Source: Blastocatellia bacterium
GTDB lineage: Bacteria; Acidobacteriota; Blastocatellia; Pyrinomonadales; Pyrinomonadaceae
NCBI GenBank assembly: GCA_016789265.1
Contig: JAEUQK010000029.1
Span: 186,001-250,000, forward strand
Direction: 5' to 3'
DNA: 64,000 bases
In this document: positions 34,218 through 43,231 of the stretch, piece after piece
How the letters are laid out: each line of letters starts with the position of its first letter
Position numbering within the stretch: the first letter of the stretch is position 1
Translations under genes and position numbers: made by a program
Notes under the pieces: model-generated
Told to the model about the DNA's origin: nothing
What the model saw: only the letters and a program-made list of their open reading frames with translations
Database searches by the model: none

Positions 34218-35960
34218 ATGAAACGATGCCCTGAATGCAGGCGGGATTATTACGACGATACCTTGTTGTATTGTCTCGACGACGGGAATTCGCTCCTTGA
34301 AGGCCCCGCTTCCGGATCGGAGCCGTCAGCCAGCGTGTTCTTGCCTCACGACGACGAGCCGCAGACGGCCATATTGCACGGGACCGCTCCGCCGGGCGAG
34401 GCCGCGACGCGGGCGCAGATACACACGACCGAACAAACGGCCGTTCTGCCGAGCGGCATTGCTGAGGTGCCGAAGGAAAAGAGTTTCGATAAACGCCTGC
34501 TGCTCGTGCCGCTGGCTCTTGCGGTCATCGTCCTCGGCGGGTTTTTTGGTTATCGGTACTTCAACGCTGCCGGTTCCGGAAAAATCAACTCCATTGCGGT
34601 TCTGCCATTCGAGAACCGCAGTGGAAGTGCTGACACCGACTATCTTTCTGACGGCTTGGCCGATTCGCTGATCTATCGGCTGTCGCAACTGCCGAATTTA
34701 AAGGTCAGCCCGACGAGTTCGGTGATGCGGTACAAGGGAAGTTCCAGCGACATAGAGCAGATCGCACGGGAGTTGGACGTAGACGCTGTAATGTCGGGCC
34801 GCTTGACGCAGTTGGGCGACAATTTGACCGTTAGCATCCAGATGATTGACGCCCGCACGAAGAAGCTCATCTGGGCCGAGCAGTATGATCGCAAAATGAC
34901 CGATCTGCTGGCAACGCAGCGTGAGATCGCCACGGCGATCACGCAAAAGCTACAGCTCAATTTGTCGGGCGACGAGACCAAGGGTATAACCAAGAGATAC
35001 ACCGACAACAACGAAGCGTATCAGGCGTACTTGAAGGGACGAACTTACTGGAATCGGCGGACTGCGGAGAACCTTAAGAAGGCTATCGCCGAGTTCAAAT
35101 CGGCAACCGAACTAGACCCGAATTTCGCTCTTGCTTACGCCGGTCTCGCCGACTGTTACGCCATAACGCCCGAATACGCGGGAACTCCGTCGAGCGAATC
35201 TCTGCCGCAAGCAAAGGCTTTTGCCGAGCGAGCCATTGCCATCGACGATCAATTAGGCGAACCGCACGCAACGCTGGGAATTGTTTATGTCCAATTGTGG
35301 CAATGGGCAGAAGCGGAGCGGGAATACAAACAAGCCCTCGAGATTAGTCCAAATTACGCGACGGCCTATCACTGGTATTCGATCCTATTAAAGAACCTCG
35401 GACGATATGACGATGCGGCAAAGATCATTACACGCGGTGCTGAGCTCGACCCGCTGTCACCTTCCATCCAAGCCAATATCTCGATGATGTACCAGCTGCA
35501 AAATAAACACGACGAGAGCATCAAGAACTCTCTAAAGATCGTCGAACTCAACCCAAACTACGGAAGAGGAAATGAATATCTCGGGCTCTCATATTTGAAG
35601 GTGGGTCGCAAAGAAGAGGCCATCAGCACCATGGAAAAGGCGGTTGAATTGACCAATCGACAAAACATTGTGCTCAGCGAGCTCGGCTATGTTTACGCTC
35701 AGGTCGGCAAGCGAACCGAAGCAATGGCCGTTGCCAAAGAACTCGAAGATAAGTTCGCACGACACGCGGCGACCGGCCACGACGTAGCCGCCGTCTATTC
35801 CGGACTAGGCGAAAAAGATAAGGCATTCGAATGGCTGGAAAAAAGCTTCCAGACCCGGGATAGCCAACTGAACACCTTCCGATGGGAAATGCAGTTCGAA
35901 TCGCTGGCCGACGACCCGCGTTTCAAGGATTTGCTGCGACGTATGAATCTGCCGGAATAG
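34218..35960 (+). CDS. Half-zinc-ribbon / TM / FlgO-like / TPR protein (paralogue 3)
   Basis: A 580-residue protein. Order: half ribbon (C4, C7, C19; CLDDG), DEPQTAIL (threonine 50), a second motif EQTAVL (threonine 74), a membrane helix at about 93-113, an FlgO-like domain (about 122-260; SIAVLPFENRSGSADTDYLSDG), then TPR repeats to a DDPRFKDLLRRMNLPE end. The ribbon should be cytoplasmic and the TPRs extracytoplasmic. The 75 bases encoding the membrane helix match paralogue 4 at 71 positions, far more than the surrounding domains. It overlaps no other gene and is five bases from paralogue 4. Confidence 0.85.
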   Translation: MKRCPECRRDYYDDTLLYCLDDGNSLLEGPASGSEPSASVFLPHDDEPQTAILHGTAPPGEAATRAQIHTTEQTAVLPSGIAEVPKEKSFDKRLLLVPLALAVIVLGGFFGYRYFNAAGSGKINSIAVLPFENRSGSADTDYLSDGLADSLIYRLSQLPNLKVSPTSSVMRYKGSSSDIEQIARELDVDAVMSGRLTQLGDNLTVSIQMIDARTKKLIWAEQYDRKMTDLLATQREIATAITQKLQLNLSGDETKGITKRYTDNNEAYQAYLKGRTYWNRRTAENLKKAIAEFKSATELDPNFALAYAGLADCYAITPEYAGTPSSESLPQAKAFAERAIAIDDQLGEPHATLGIVYVQLWQWAEAEREYKQALEISPNYATAYHWYSILLKNLGRYDDAAKIITRGAELDPLSPSIQANISMMYQLQNKHDESIKNSLKIVELNPNYGRGNEYLGLSYLKVGRKEEAISTMEKAVELTNRQNIVLSELGYVYAQVGKRTEAMAVAKELEDKFARHAATGHDVAAVYSGLGEKDKAFEWLEKSFQTRDSQLNTFRWEMQFESLADDPRFKDLLRRMNLPE

Positions 35961-35964
35961 AATT

Positions 35965-37668
35965 ATGAAAAAATGCCCGCAATGCGGTAGAGACTATAAC
36001 GACGACTCGATGAGCTTTTGTCTCGATGACGGCTCGGAGTTGCTGTTCGGGCCTGCGAAGCCGCAGGAGCTCGACGAGCCGAAGACGGCCATCTTGCACG
36101 AGACGGAACCGCCGAGCGAGGCCGCGACCCGTGCGCAGATACACACGACCGAGCGGACGGCGGTGTTGCCTTCGCAGGTAGCGGAGCCGCCCAAAGCGAA
36201 GGGCTTTGATAAACGCCGGCTGCTCGTGCCGCTGGCTCTTGCGGTCATCGTCCTCGGCGGGTTTTTTGGCTATCGATACTTTTCGGCGGCAAATTCAAAG
36301 CAGATCAACTCGATCGCGGTAATGCCGTTTGAGAACAAGAGCGGCGATCCCGAGGTCGAGTATCTCTCGGATGGCATGGCGGAAACGCTTATCAGCAGCC
36401 TGACGACTTTGCCTGATCTCGATGTAAAGCCGCGCTCGACCGTCTTTCGATACAAAGGCAAGGACATGGATCCGCGTTCGGTCGGCAAGGAACTCAATGT
36501 GCAGGCCGTCCTGAGCGGAACCGTGATCAAACGCGGGCAGGACCTCTCTCTTTTTGTGGAGCTGATAGATATCTCGCAGGACAAGGCCATCTGGAGCGAG
36601 ACTTACAACCGTAAACAAGCGGACCTGGTCGCTCTCCAGGCCGACATCGCCCGCGATGTGTCTGGCAAGATCAAGACTAAGCTTTCGGGGCAGGATGTTG
36701 CGAAGGTCACCAAGACCTACACCGCCGACCCCGAAGCCTATCAGCTTTATCTAAAGGGCAACTTCTACATGGCCAGGTATAACGAGGAGGGTTACAAAAA
36801 AGCGCTCGAATATTACCAGCAGGCGATCGACAAAGACCCAAAATATCCGCTGCCGTATCATGGGATCGCCGTCGCGTATGATTTCGCGAACGGTTGGTAC
36901 GTGCCGCCCCGCGAAGCCGAGCCCAAGGCGAAAGCCGCGGCCACGAAGGCGCTGGAACTGGACGGTTCGCTCGCCGAGACCCACAACCTATTGGGCAAGA
37001 TCATCTTTTGGTACGACTGGGACTGGGAAGCGGCACAAAAAGAGTGGAAGCGGGCCAACGAACTCGATCCGTCATTCCCGTCGCCCTACCCGATATACTC
37101 CGCGGCGATGGGGCGATACGAGGAAGCGGCAAAGCAGCAGCAGGCGATGCTGCAGCACTTCCCACTCGACCTCCTGCTGAATATGGACGCCGCCGGGATC
37201 TTTCTCTCTGCCGGGAGACTCGACGAGTCGATCGCGCAGAGCCGAAAGGCATTAGAGATCGATCCGGACTCTTGGTGGTCCCATCAGACCCTCGGGTTGG
37301 CGTACGAAAGGAAAAAGCAATATACAGAGGCAATAGCCGAACTCCAAAAGGCACGTCTGTCGGATACAAATCCCTCCAGTCTGGGTTATCTCGGATACGT
37401 TTACGGTGCGGCGGGTAAGAGGCCGGAAGCCGAAAAGGTCCTAGGCGAATTAAAGGAGCTATCGAACCGAAGATACGTTTCCCCATTTTATACCGCGTGC
37501 ATCTACGCCGGTCTCAACGATAAGGAAAATGCCTTTGCCTGGCTCGAACGCGCGTACCAGGAAAAGTCGCCATGGATGCCGCTGCTGAAGATGCAGACCG
37601 TCCTCGACAATCTCCGCGACGACCCGCGATTTAAGGACCTGCTGAAACGGATGAATCTGCCGGAGTGA
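35965..37668 (+). CDS. Half-zinc-ribbon / TM / FlgO-like / TPR protein (paralogue 4)
   Basis: A 567-residue protein. Half ribbon C4, C7 and C19 (KKCPQCGRD...CLDDG), DEPKTAIL (threonine 41), second motif ERTAVL (threonine 65), membrane helix at about 85-103, FlgO-like domain (about 112-250; SIAVMPFENKSGDPEVEYLSDG), then TPRs ending DDPRFKDLLKRMNLPE. The N-terminal 30 residues are closest to paralogue 6, while the helix DNA is closest to paralogue 3, so the gene looks like a mosaic. The toxin-antitoxin pair lies between it and paralogue 5. Role unknown. Confidence 0.85.
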   Translation: MKKCPQCGRDYNDDSMSFCLDDGSELLFGPAKPQELDEPKTAILHETEPPSEAATRAQIHTTERTAVLPSQVAEPPKAKGFDKRRLLVPLALAVIVLGGFFGYRYFSAANSKQINSIAVMPFENKSGDPEVEYLSDGMAETLISSLTTLPDLDVKPRSTVFRYKGKDMDPRSVGKELNVQAVLSGTVIKRGQDLSLFVELIDISQDKAIWSETYNRKQADLVALQADIARDVSGKIKTKLSGQDVAKVTKTYTADPEAYQLYLKGNFYMARYNEEGYKKALEYYQQAIDKDPKYPLPYHGIAVAYDFANGWYVPPREAEPKAKAAATKALELDGSLAETHNLLGKIIFWYDWDWEAAQKEWKRANELDPSFPSPYPIYSAAMGRYEEAAKQQQAMLQHFPLDLLLNMDAAGIFLSAGRLDESIAQSRKALEIDPDSWWSHQTLGLAYERKKQYTEAIAELQKARLSDTNPSSLGYLGYVYGAAGKRPEAEKVLGELKELSNRRYVSPFYTACIYAGLNDKENAFAWLERAYQEKSPWMPLLKMQTVLDNLRDDPRFKDLLKRMNLPE

Positions 37669-37674
37669 TGTTTA

Positions 37675-37698
37675 ACTGGTCATCTGACTGGTCATCTG
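37675..37698 (+). promoter_or_regulatory. Direct repeat upstream of the toxin-antitoxin genes, possible operator
   Basis: Two perfect head-to-tail copies of ACTGGTCATCTG lie directly before an AT-rich -10-like stretch and 17 bases before the antitoxin ATG. Toxin-antitoxin operons are commonly autoregulated at such repeats by the antitoxin; that reading is inference from position. Confidence 0.5.
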
Positions 37699-37714
37699 AT
37701 AATATTAAGCAGTT

Positions 37715-37945
37715 ATGAATAGTAAGATAAAAACAATTAGTGCAACGGAATTTAAGGCAAAGTGCCTCAAGATCTTGGACCAGTTGGGGGCCGACGGGAT
37801 CATTGTCGAGAAGCGTGGCAAAGCGATAGCTAAAGTGACGCCGATCAGAGGCGACGACTTTGAGATCATCGGCTGCATGAAGGGGTTGTTAAAGATACAT
37901 GGGGAAATAATGTCAACCGGGATCAAATGGGATGCTGAATCTTGA
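37715..37945 (+). CDS. Phd/YefM-type antitoxin
   Basis: A 76-residue protein with the Phd/YefM N-terminal pattern: KTISATEFKAKCLKILDQLGADGIIVEKRGKAIAKVTPI. This forms the DNA-binding dimer in the family. The tail (GLLKIHGEIMSTGIKWDAE) would wrap around the toxin. Its last 14 bases overlap the toxin gene, as usual for co-translated toxin-antitoxin pairs. It should neutralise the PIN toxin and bind its own promoter; a perfect 12-bp direct repeat upstream is the likely site. The gene pair interrupts the paralogue array. Confidence 0.85.
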   Translation: MNSKIKTISATEFKAKCLKILDQLGADGIIVEKRGKAIAKVTPIRGDDFEIIGCMKGLLKIHGEIMSTGIKWDAES

Positions 37946-38294
37946 TACGCATATTTTGCTCGCTACTTTATTTGGAGATCTTACCGACCGCGAAAAGGGC
38001 TTGATCCACAGGCAAAGCTTGGCTATTTCCGACATTGTTCTCTGGGAAATGGCCAAACTTGCGCAAATGGGACGAATCGACATTGATTTTGGTGGTTCGA
38101 TGTTTCGCCGGGCTCTGAGACAGCTAACCGTTTATCCGATCTCAGCCGACATCGCCCGACAGAGTACAAAACTCGATTTCAAATCCGATCCCGCCTGCGA
38201 GATCATCGCGGCAACCAGCATCATCGAACGCATACCCTTGTTGACCCGCGACAAAAAAATTCTAAAGTCGAAAATCGTCCCCTTTGCAAAATGA
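37932..38294 (+). CDS. PIN-domain toxin (VapC-like ribonuclease)
   Basis: A 120-residue PIN-domain protein. Acidic residues that would hold the divalent metal are D5 (LNLDTH), E39 (VLWEMAKL), D86 (KSDPACEIIAA) and D107 (LLTRDKKIL), the expected four-residue set. Such toxins cut RNA and stop growth when free of antitoxin. Here the partner is a Phd/YefM-type antitoxin rather than a VapB, a pairing also known in other bacteria. The stop lies five bases before the start of paralogue 5, so readthrough into the array is likely. Confidence 0.87.
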   Translation: MLNLDTHILLATLFGDLTDREKGLIHRQSLAISDIVLWEMAKLAQMGRIDIDFGGSMFRRALRQLTVYPISADIARQSTKLDFKSDPACEIIAATSIIERIPLLTRDKKILKSKIVPFAK

Positions 38295-38298
38295 ACTT

Positions 38299-39969
38299 AT
38301 GAAACGATGTCCGCAGTGCGGCCGAGAGTATGACCTGACAATGAGCTTCTGCCTCGACGACGGCAGCGAGCTGCTATACGGCCCGGCGAGCAGCTCCAGG
38401 TCAGAATCGCCAGCCAGCGGGGTGCCCACCGGTGCATCTCCGAGCGGGTTACCATCAGCGGGTGGGCAGCTCGATGAACCGCCGACGGCGATAATTGCCA
38501 CTGCGGGCTCTAAGCCGCGGACCGAGACCTTCTTATCCTCTGACAGGCCTGTTGAATCAACCTTCAACTCGGTGGCCGTCCTTCCGTTCGCGCACCTCAG
38601 CAGCGACCCCGACGACGAGTATTTCTGCGACGGCCTGGCCGAAGAGCTCACCAACGCGCTCGGCAAGCTGGACGACGTAAAGGTCGTCGGCCGGACCTCC
38701 GCGTTCGCGTTTCGCGGTAAAGATCTCGGTGTCTCCCAGATCGCGAGGATCCTCGGCGTCGATCACGTTGTGGAAGGAAGTGTCCGCAAATACGGCGAGC
38801 GAATGCGGATCACCGTGCAGCTCGTCAACGCCGCGGACCGATTTCAAGTGTGGTCGGAGAAGTACGACGCCGAGATGCGCGACCTGTTCGACGTGCAGGA
38901 CAAGATAACGCTCTCTGTGGTGTCGGCGCTGAAAAACAAATTCCAGCAAAGCAGCGCGTCGCTCGGCGAAAAAGCGGCCGAGCTTATCGAGGAGTTCCGC
39001 CACCACGCCAGCAGCGTCGAGGCCTACCAGATCTACCTCCGCGGCCGCTTTTACTTCAACAAGCTGACTCCTGAAGGCTTTTACCTTGCCCTCGATTGCT
39101 TCCGCAAAGCCCTCGAGATCGACCCCGGTTTCGCCGCCGCCCACGCGGGCATCGCCGATGCCCACGTTTTTTCCGCCGAGCTCGGCCCCGTCCCGCCGCG
39201 CGAGGCGATGCCAAAGGCAAAGCAGGCCGCCCTCGACGCCCTTGCGATCGACCCTTCGAACGCCGAAGCACATGCGACTCTGGCGTTCATCCTGCAGGAG
39301 TTCGATTTCGATTTCGCGGGCTCCGAGGTCGAGTATCGCAAGGCGATCGAGCTGAACCCGAACAGCCCCGTGGCTCATCAGTATTACGGTGCGTTGCTTT
39401 CCCAGCTTAGCCGCCCCGCGGAAGCGGAGCGTGAGTTCCGCCGGGCCAACGAGCTCGACCCGCTGTCGCCATCCTCTAATTGGGTATACCCGCTCGGCCT
39501 CTTTTTCGCCGGCCGCTACGACGAGAGCCTCAAGCGTACTCGCCGCCTGCTGGAGCTTGACCCGAATTTCCCGGCCGCCCACCTCGTCGCGTCGTTTTCT
39601 TATCAGATGAAGGAAGATCACGACAGCTTTGTGGATTCCTACACGCGCTTCCTCGACCTCTGCGGGGTGGGCGAGCTTGCATCGATCGGCCGCCGCTCGT
39701 TCGAAAGCGGCGGCTGGATCGCTTTCCTTCGGGCGATGACGTCGCCTGAGGCGCGGCCGCTGATCACCTCCTACATCACCGCAGTTTTCTACGAAGCCCT
39801 CGGCGAGCACGAACCGGCCCTCGCCATGCTCGAGGATTCGCTCGAAAAACGCGAAGGCCACATGGTAATGCTTGACGTCGATCCGCGGTTTGCCGCCCTT
39901 CGCGACGATGGGCGTTTCCGCGATATACTCCGCAGGGTGGGATTCCCCGATAAGCAAGACCATAAATGA
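38299..39969 (+). CDS. Half-zinc-ribbon / FlgO-like / TPR protein without membrane segment (paralogue 5)
   Basis: The ATG at 38299 is chosen because it gives the conserved MKRCPQC start; an earlier ATG at 38284 would overlap the toxin gene. The 556-residue protein has a half ribbon (C4, C7, C18), a long S/G/P linker with DEPPTAII (threonine 63), an FlgO-like domain at about 90-230 (FCDGLAEEL...FQVWSEKYDAEMRDLFDVQDKI), then TPRs. It lacks a membrane helix and a second TA(I/V)L motif, as paralogue 1 does, and its FlgO domain is of the same subtype. Its stop overlaps the start of paralogue 6 (ATGA). GC-rich throughout. Confidence 0.8.
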   Translation: MKRCPQCGREYDLTMSFCLDDGSELLYGPASSSRSESPASGVPTGASPSGLPSAGGQLDEPPTAIIATAGSKPRTETFLSSDRPVESTFNSVAVLPFAHLSSDPDDEYFCDGLAEELTNALGKLDDVKVVGRTSAFAFRGKDLGVSQIARILGVDHVVEGSVRKYGERMRITVQLVNAADRFQVWSEKYDAEMRDLFDVQDKITLSVVSALKNKFQQSSASLGEKAAELIEEFRHHASSVEAYQIYLRGRFYFNKLTPEGFYLALDCFRKALEIDPGFAAAHAGIADAHVFSAELGPVPPREAMPKAKQAALDALAIDPSNAEAHATLAFILQEFDFDFAGSEVEYRKAIELNPNSPVAHQYYGALLSQLSRPAEAEREFRRANELDPLSPSSNWVYPLGLFFAGRYDESLKRTRRLLELDPNFPAAHLVASFSYQMKEDHDSFVDSYTRFLDLCGVGELASIGRRSFESGGWIAFLRAMTSPEARPLITSYITAVFYEALGEHEPALAMLEDSLEKREGHMVMLDVDPRFAALRDDGRFRDILRRVGFPDKQDHK

Positions 39970-41738
39970 AACGCTGTCCGCAATGCGCAAGAGACTATAA
40001 CGACGATTCGATGAGCTTTTGCCTCGACGATGGGTCCGAGCTGCTGTTTGGGCCGGTGACGGCTCGCGGTGCGAGTGACGAGCCACAGACGGCGATCCTG
40101 TCAGAACCGGGAGCGATAGCGGCCGGGTTCCGAGGCGGTGAAGAGCAGACGCGTGCGTTTGTTAATACGACTGACCAGACCGCGATCCTGCGAACCGGAG
40201 CGGAGGCAGAGCCTGCGGGAAGTTTGGACGACGCGACGGAAAGGCAGAGCCTTTCCGCACATCGAGCGGCAAAGCCGCTGATAGCTGCGGTGATAGCGGT
40301 CGTTGTTCTGGTCGGTGCGTTCCTTGGTTATCGATATCTCGGCAGTGGCGGTTCCGGGGCGATCAATTCTATTGCGGTGATGCCCTTTGTCAACGACAGC
40401 GGGAATGCGGACATTGAATACTTGAGCGACGGGATGACCGAGACGTTGATCGGCAGCCTCACGCAAGTGCCCAACTTGAACGTCAAGGCACGCTCCTCTG
40501 TGTTCCGCTATAAAGGAAAGGATACCGATGCCAGGACGATCGGAAAGGAATTGGGGGTTCAGGCAATCCTGACCGGCCGCGTCGCCCAGCGCGGTGATCA
40601 GTTGACGCTCAGCCTCGAGCTTGTCGACACTCAGACTGAGAACGCGATCTGGAGCCAGCAATATTCGCGAAAGCAGAACGATCTTGTCACTCTTCAAAGC
40701 GAGTTGGCCCGCGATGTGTCTACGAGATTGAAATCAAAACTTTCGGGCGCGGACGCGGCGAAGGTGGAGAAGAAATACACCGAAGATCCCGAAGCCTATC
40801 AGCTTTACCTTAAAGGGCGTTACTACTGGAACAAACGCACGGAAGAAAATCTCAACAAAGCTATTGAGCAATTCAAAGCGGCGGCGGATACCGATCCGAA
40901 TTTTGCCCTCGCTTACGCTGGTCTTGCCGATTGCTATGGCGTCTTACCGGATTACAGTAACGCCCCGTCAACTGAGTTTGCGACGCAAGCCAAAGCTTAC
41001 GCTGAGCGTGCTATCTCGCTGGACGATTCGCTCGGTGAATCACACATTTCTCTGGCGCTTGCGCATACTATGCTCTGGGATTGGAACGCAGCCGGGAAAG
41101 AGTTCGAGCGGGGATTAGAACTGAGCCCCAACTATGCGACAGGTTACAAGTGGTATGGCGGCTACTTGTTGACAGTGGGACGTTATGACCGATCTTTGAC
41201 CGTGCTGAAAAAGGCTCAGGAACTGGAGCCCTTGTCGTTTGTTATCTACATAAATCTGGCAGACAGCTATCTGGCCAAAGGCGACGCGGAATCAGCGATC
41301 GAACAATGTAAACGAGCGATAGAACTCGACGCCACTTGGTATTACGCTTACCTGGATCTGGCCCTGGCTTATCTGAAAAAAGGAAGTCAGGAAGACGCAT
41401 TAGCTGCCGCCGAAAAGGGAGTTGAGTTATCGAATCGCGCACGGAGCCCGCTAAGCGTTCTCGGCTATGTTCTCGCGCGAACAGGCAAGCGTGGCGAGGC
41501 ACTGCAGATCGCTGACGAGCTAAAGGCCCGATTTGCAAAAAGGCAGGCAAGAGGTTTTGAGATAGCAACGATATATCTGGGGTTGGATGACCGGGATGAG
41601 GCTTTCAGATGGCTGGAGAAAGACTTTGAAAACCGTGAGGCAATAGCACCGTCTTACTTATCCGGATATCCGCTCAACAACTTGAGCGACGATCCGCGTT
41701 ACAAGGATCTGCTGAAACGAATGAATCTTCCGGAATAA
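39966..41738 (+). CDS. Half-zinc-ribbon / TM / FlgO-like / TPR protein (paralogue 6)
   Basis: A 590-residue protein whose ATG overlaps the previous stop. Half ribbon C4, C7 and C19 (KRCPQCARD...CLDDG), DEPQTAIL (threonine 42), second motif DQTAIL (threonine 72), membrane helix at about 103-123, FlgO-like domain (about 132-270; SIAVMPFVNDSGNADIEYLSDG), TPRs, and the shared RMNLPE end. It lies five bases before the nucleobase transporter gene, so it is almost certainly co-transcribed with the second pyrimidine block. That position makes it the paralogue with the clearest metabolic context. Confidence 0.85.
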   Translation: MKRCPQCARDYNDDSMSFCLDDGSELLFGPVTARGASDEPQTAILSEPGAIAAGFRGGEEQTRAFVNTTDQTAILRTGAEAEPAGSLDDATERQSLSAHRAAKPLIAAVIAVVVLVGAFLGYRYLGSGGSGAINSIAVMPFVNDSGNADIEYLSDGMTETLIGSLTQVPNLNVKARSSVFRYKGKDTDARTIGKELGVQAILTGRVAQRGDQLTLSLELVDTQTENAIWSQQYSRKQNDLVTLQSELARDVSTRLKSKLSGADAAKVEKKYTEDPEAYQLYLKGRYYWNKRTEENLNKAIEQFKAAADTDPNFALAYAGLADCYGVLPDYSNAPSTEFATQAKAYAERAISLDDSLGESHISLALAHTMLWDWNAAGKEFERGLELSPNYATGYKWYGGYLLTVGRYDRSLTVLKKAQELEPLSFVIYINLADSYLAKGDAESAIEQCKRAIELDATWYYAYLDLALAYLKKGSQEDALAAAEKGVELSNRARSPLSVLGYVLARTGKRGEALQIADELKARFAKRQARGFEIATIYLGLDDRDEAFRWLEKDFENREAIAPSYLSGYPLNNLSDDPRYKDLLKRMNLPE

Positions 41739-41743
41739 ATATA

Positions 41744-43231
41744 ATGACCGAAACTATCCAACACGACGACGGACGGGTAGAGCTGACGGAGGCGGCTCAC
41801 GACGAGATCAAGTCGTCGGCGCTGTTCAACGAGGACCTCGCTCCCGTGCCGGTCGCAAAACGTGATTGGACAACCTACAACTACGCGGCCCTGTGGATCT
41901 CGATGGCGCACTGCATACCGACGTATATGATGGCGTCGGGGCTGATCTCGGCCGGTATGAACTGGTGGCAGGCGCTGATAACGATCCTGCTCGGCAACAC
42001 CATTGTTCTCGCACCGATATTGCTGAACTCACACCCCGGCACGAAATACGGCATTCCGTTTCCGGTCTTTGCTAGAGCAGCGTATGGAACCGTTGGTTCG
42101 AATGTGCCCGCGTTGATGCGTGCGATCGTTGCTTGCGGTTGGTTCGGAATACAAGCTTGGATCGGCGGCGAGGCACTAGACACCTTCTTCAAAGCATTCG
42201 TGCCAAATTGGGAAAACCTGCTCGGCGGCCCGATCGCGGGGCATACGCCAACTACTTGGATATCGTTCTTGCTTTTTTGGGCAATGAACATCGCGATCAT
42301 CTACAAGGGAATGGACCTGCTGCGGATCGTCGAAAATTGGGCCGCTCCATATGTACTCGTGATGACCGGGCTGCTTCTCGCGTGGATCTTGTATCAGGCC
42401 GGCGGGATCGGATTTCTGCTAAACGAACCGGGCAAGTTTCGCACGTTTGGCGAATTCTGGCCGATCTTTATACCTTCGCTGACCGCGATGATCGGATTCT
42501 GGGCGACGCTATCACTCAATATGCCGGATTTCACCCGATTCGGCCGGAGCCAGCGGGAACAGGCCGTCGGCCAGGTCATCGCGCTGCCGACGACGATGAC
42601 CGTGTTTGCGGCAATGGGAATATTGATCACATCAGCGGCGCTGATCGTTTTTCCGCATATGAATCCCGGTGATGCGTGGGATCCGGTCAAACTCGTCGGA
42701 CAGTTTTCTCAACCGGTGGTCGTCGCGATATCAATGTTTACCGTGGTCGTTGCGACTTTGTCTGTAAATATCGCTGCAAACGTTGTTTCACCTGCAAACG
42801 ATTTTGCTAACGCATTTCCGAAACTTATATCGTTCCGCACCGGCGGATTGATCACCGGCATCATCGGCATTCTGATGATGCCATGGAAGCTTTTGGCTGA
42901 TCCTTCAGGCTACATATTCGGCTGGCTAGTCGGCTATTCCGGCGGTCTCGGTTCCATCGCCGGAGTGTTGATCGCCGATTACTGGCTGATCAGAAAGAAG
43001 AACTTAAACCTTGGCGACCTGTACCGTGCGAACGGTGAATATGGAGGCTGGAATTGGTCGGCGGTTATTGCAACGCTATTGGGTTGCATTTTTGCCTGGA
43101 TAGGGCTGATAATTCCAAGTCTCAGAGTGCTTTACGACTACGCCTGGTTTGTCGGTTTCGGAGTTGCGTTTGTTTTTCATTGGGCCCTGAACCGTTCGAA
43201 CCGACAAACGCAAACAATAAATGAAACATAA
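41744..43231 (+). CDS. NCS1-family nucleobase / hydantoin:cation symporter
   Basis: A 495-residue membrane protein with about twelve hydrophobic helices. The N-terminal NEDLAPVPVAKRDWTTYNYAALW segment (about 28-50) is the typical NCS1 entry. Further family signs are the NTIVLAPILLNSHPGTKYGIPFPVFAR region (about 85-112, cytoplasmic loop) and DFTRFGRSQ. NCS1 proteins import uracil, hydantoin, allantoin or purines with sodium or protons. Its place before the dihydropyrimidine dehydrogenase genes suggests uracil or thymine, or their dihydro forms. It ends eleven bases inside the next gene. Confidence 0.88.
   Translation: MTETIQHDDGRVELTEAAHDEIKSSALFNEDLAPVPVAKRDWTTYNYAALWISMAHCIPTYMMASGLISAGMNWWQALITILLGNTIVLAPILLNSHPGTKYGIPFPVFARAAYGTVGSNVPALMRAIVACGWFGIQAWIGGEALDTFFKAFVPNWENLLGGPIAGHTPTTWISFLLFWAMNIAIIYKGMDLLRIVENWAAPYVLVMTGLLLAWILYQAGGIGFLLNEPGKFRTFGEFWPIFIPSLTAMIGFWATLSLNMPDFTRFGRSQREQAVGQVIALPTTMTVFAAMGILITSAALIVFPHMNPGDAWDPVKLVGQFSQPVVVAISMFTVVVATLSVNIAANVVSPANDFANAFPKLISFRTGGLITGIIGILMMPWKLLADPSGYIFGWLVGYSGGLGSIAGVLIADYWLIRKKNLNLGDLYRANGEYGGWNWSAVIATLLGCIFAWIGLIIPSLRVLYDYAWFVGFGVAFVFHWALNRSNRQTQTINET

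Noticed and set aside
38557-40086. Long antisense frame of 509 codons over paralogues 5 and 6
   Set aside because: It arises from GC-rich third positions of the sense genes; the translation has no domain pattern and no ribosome binding site.
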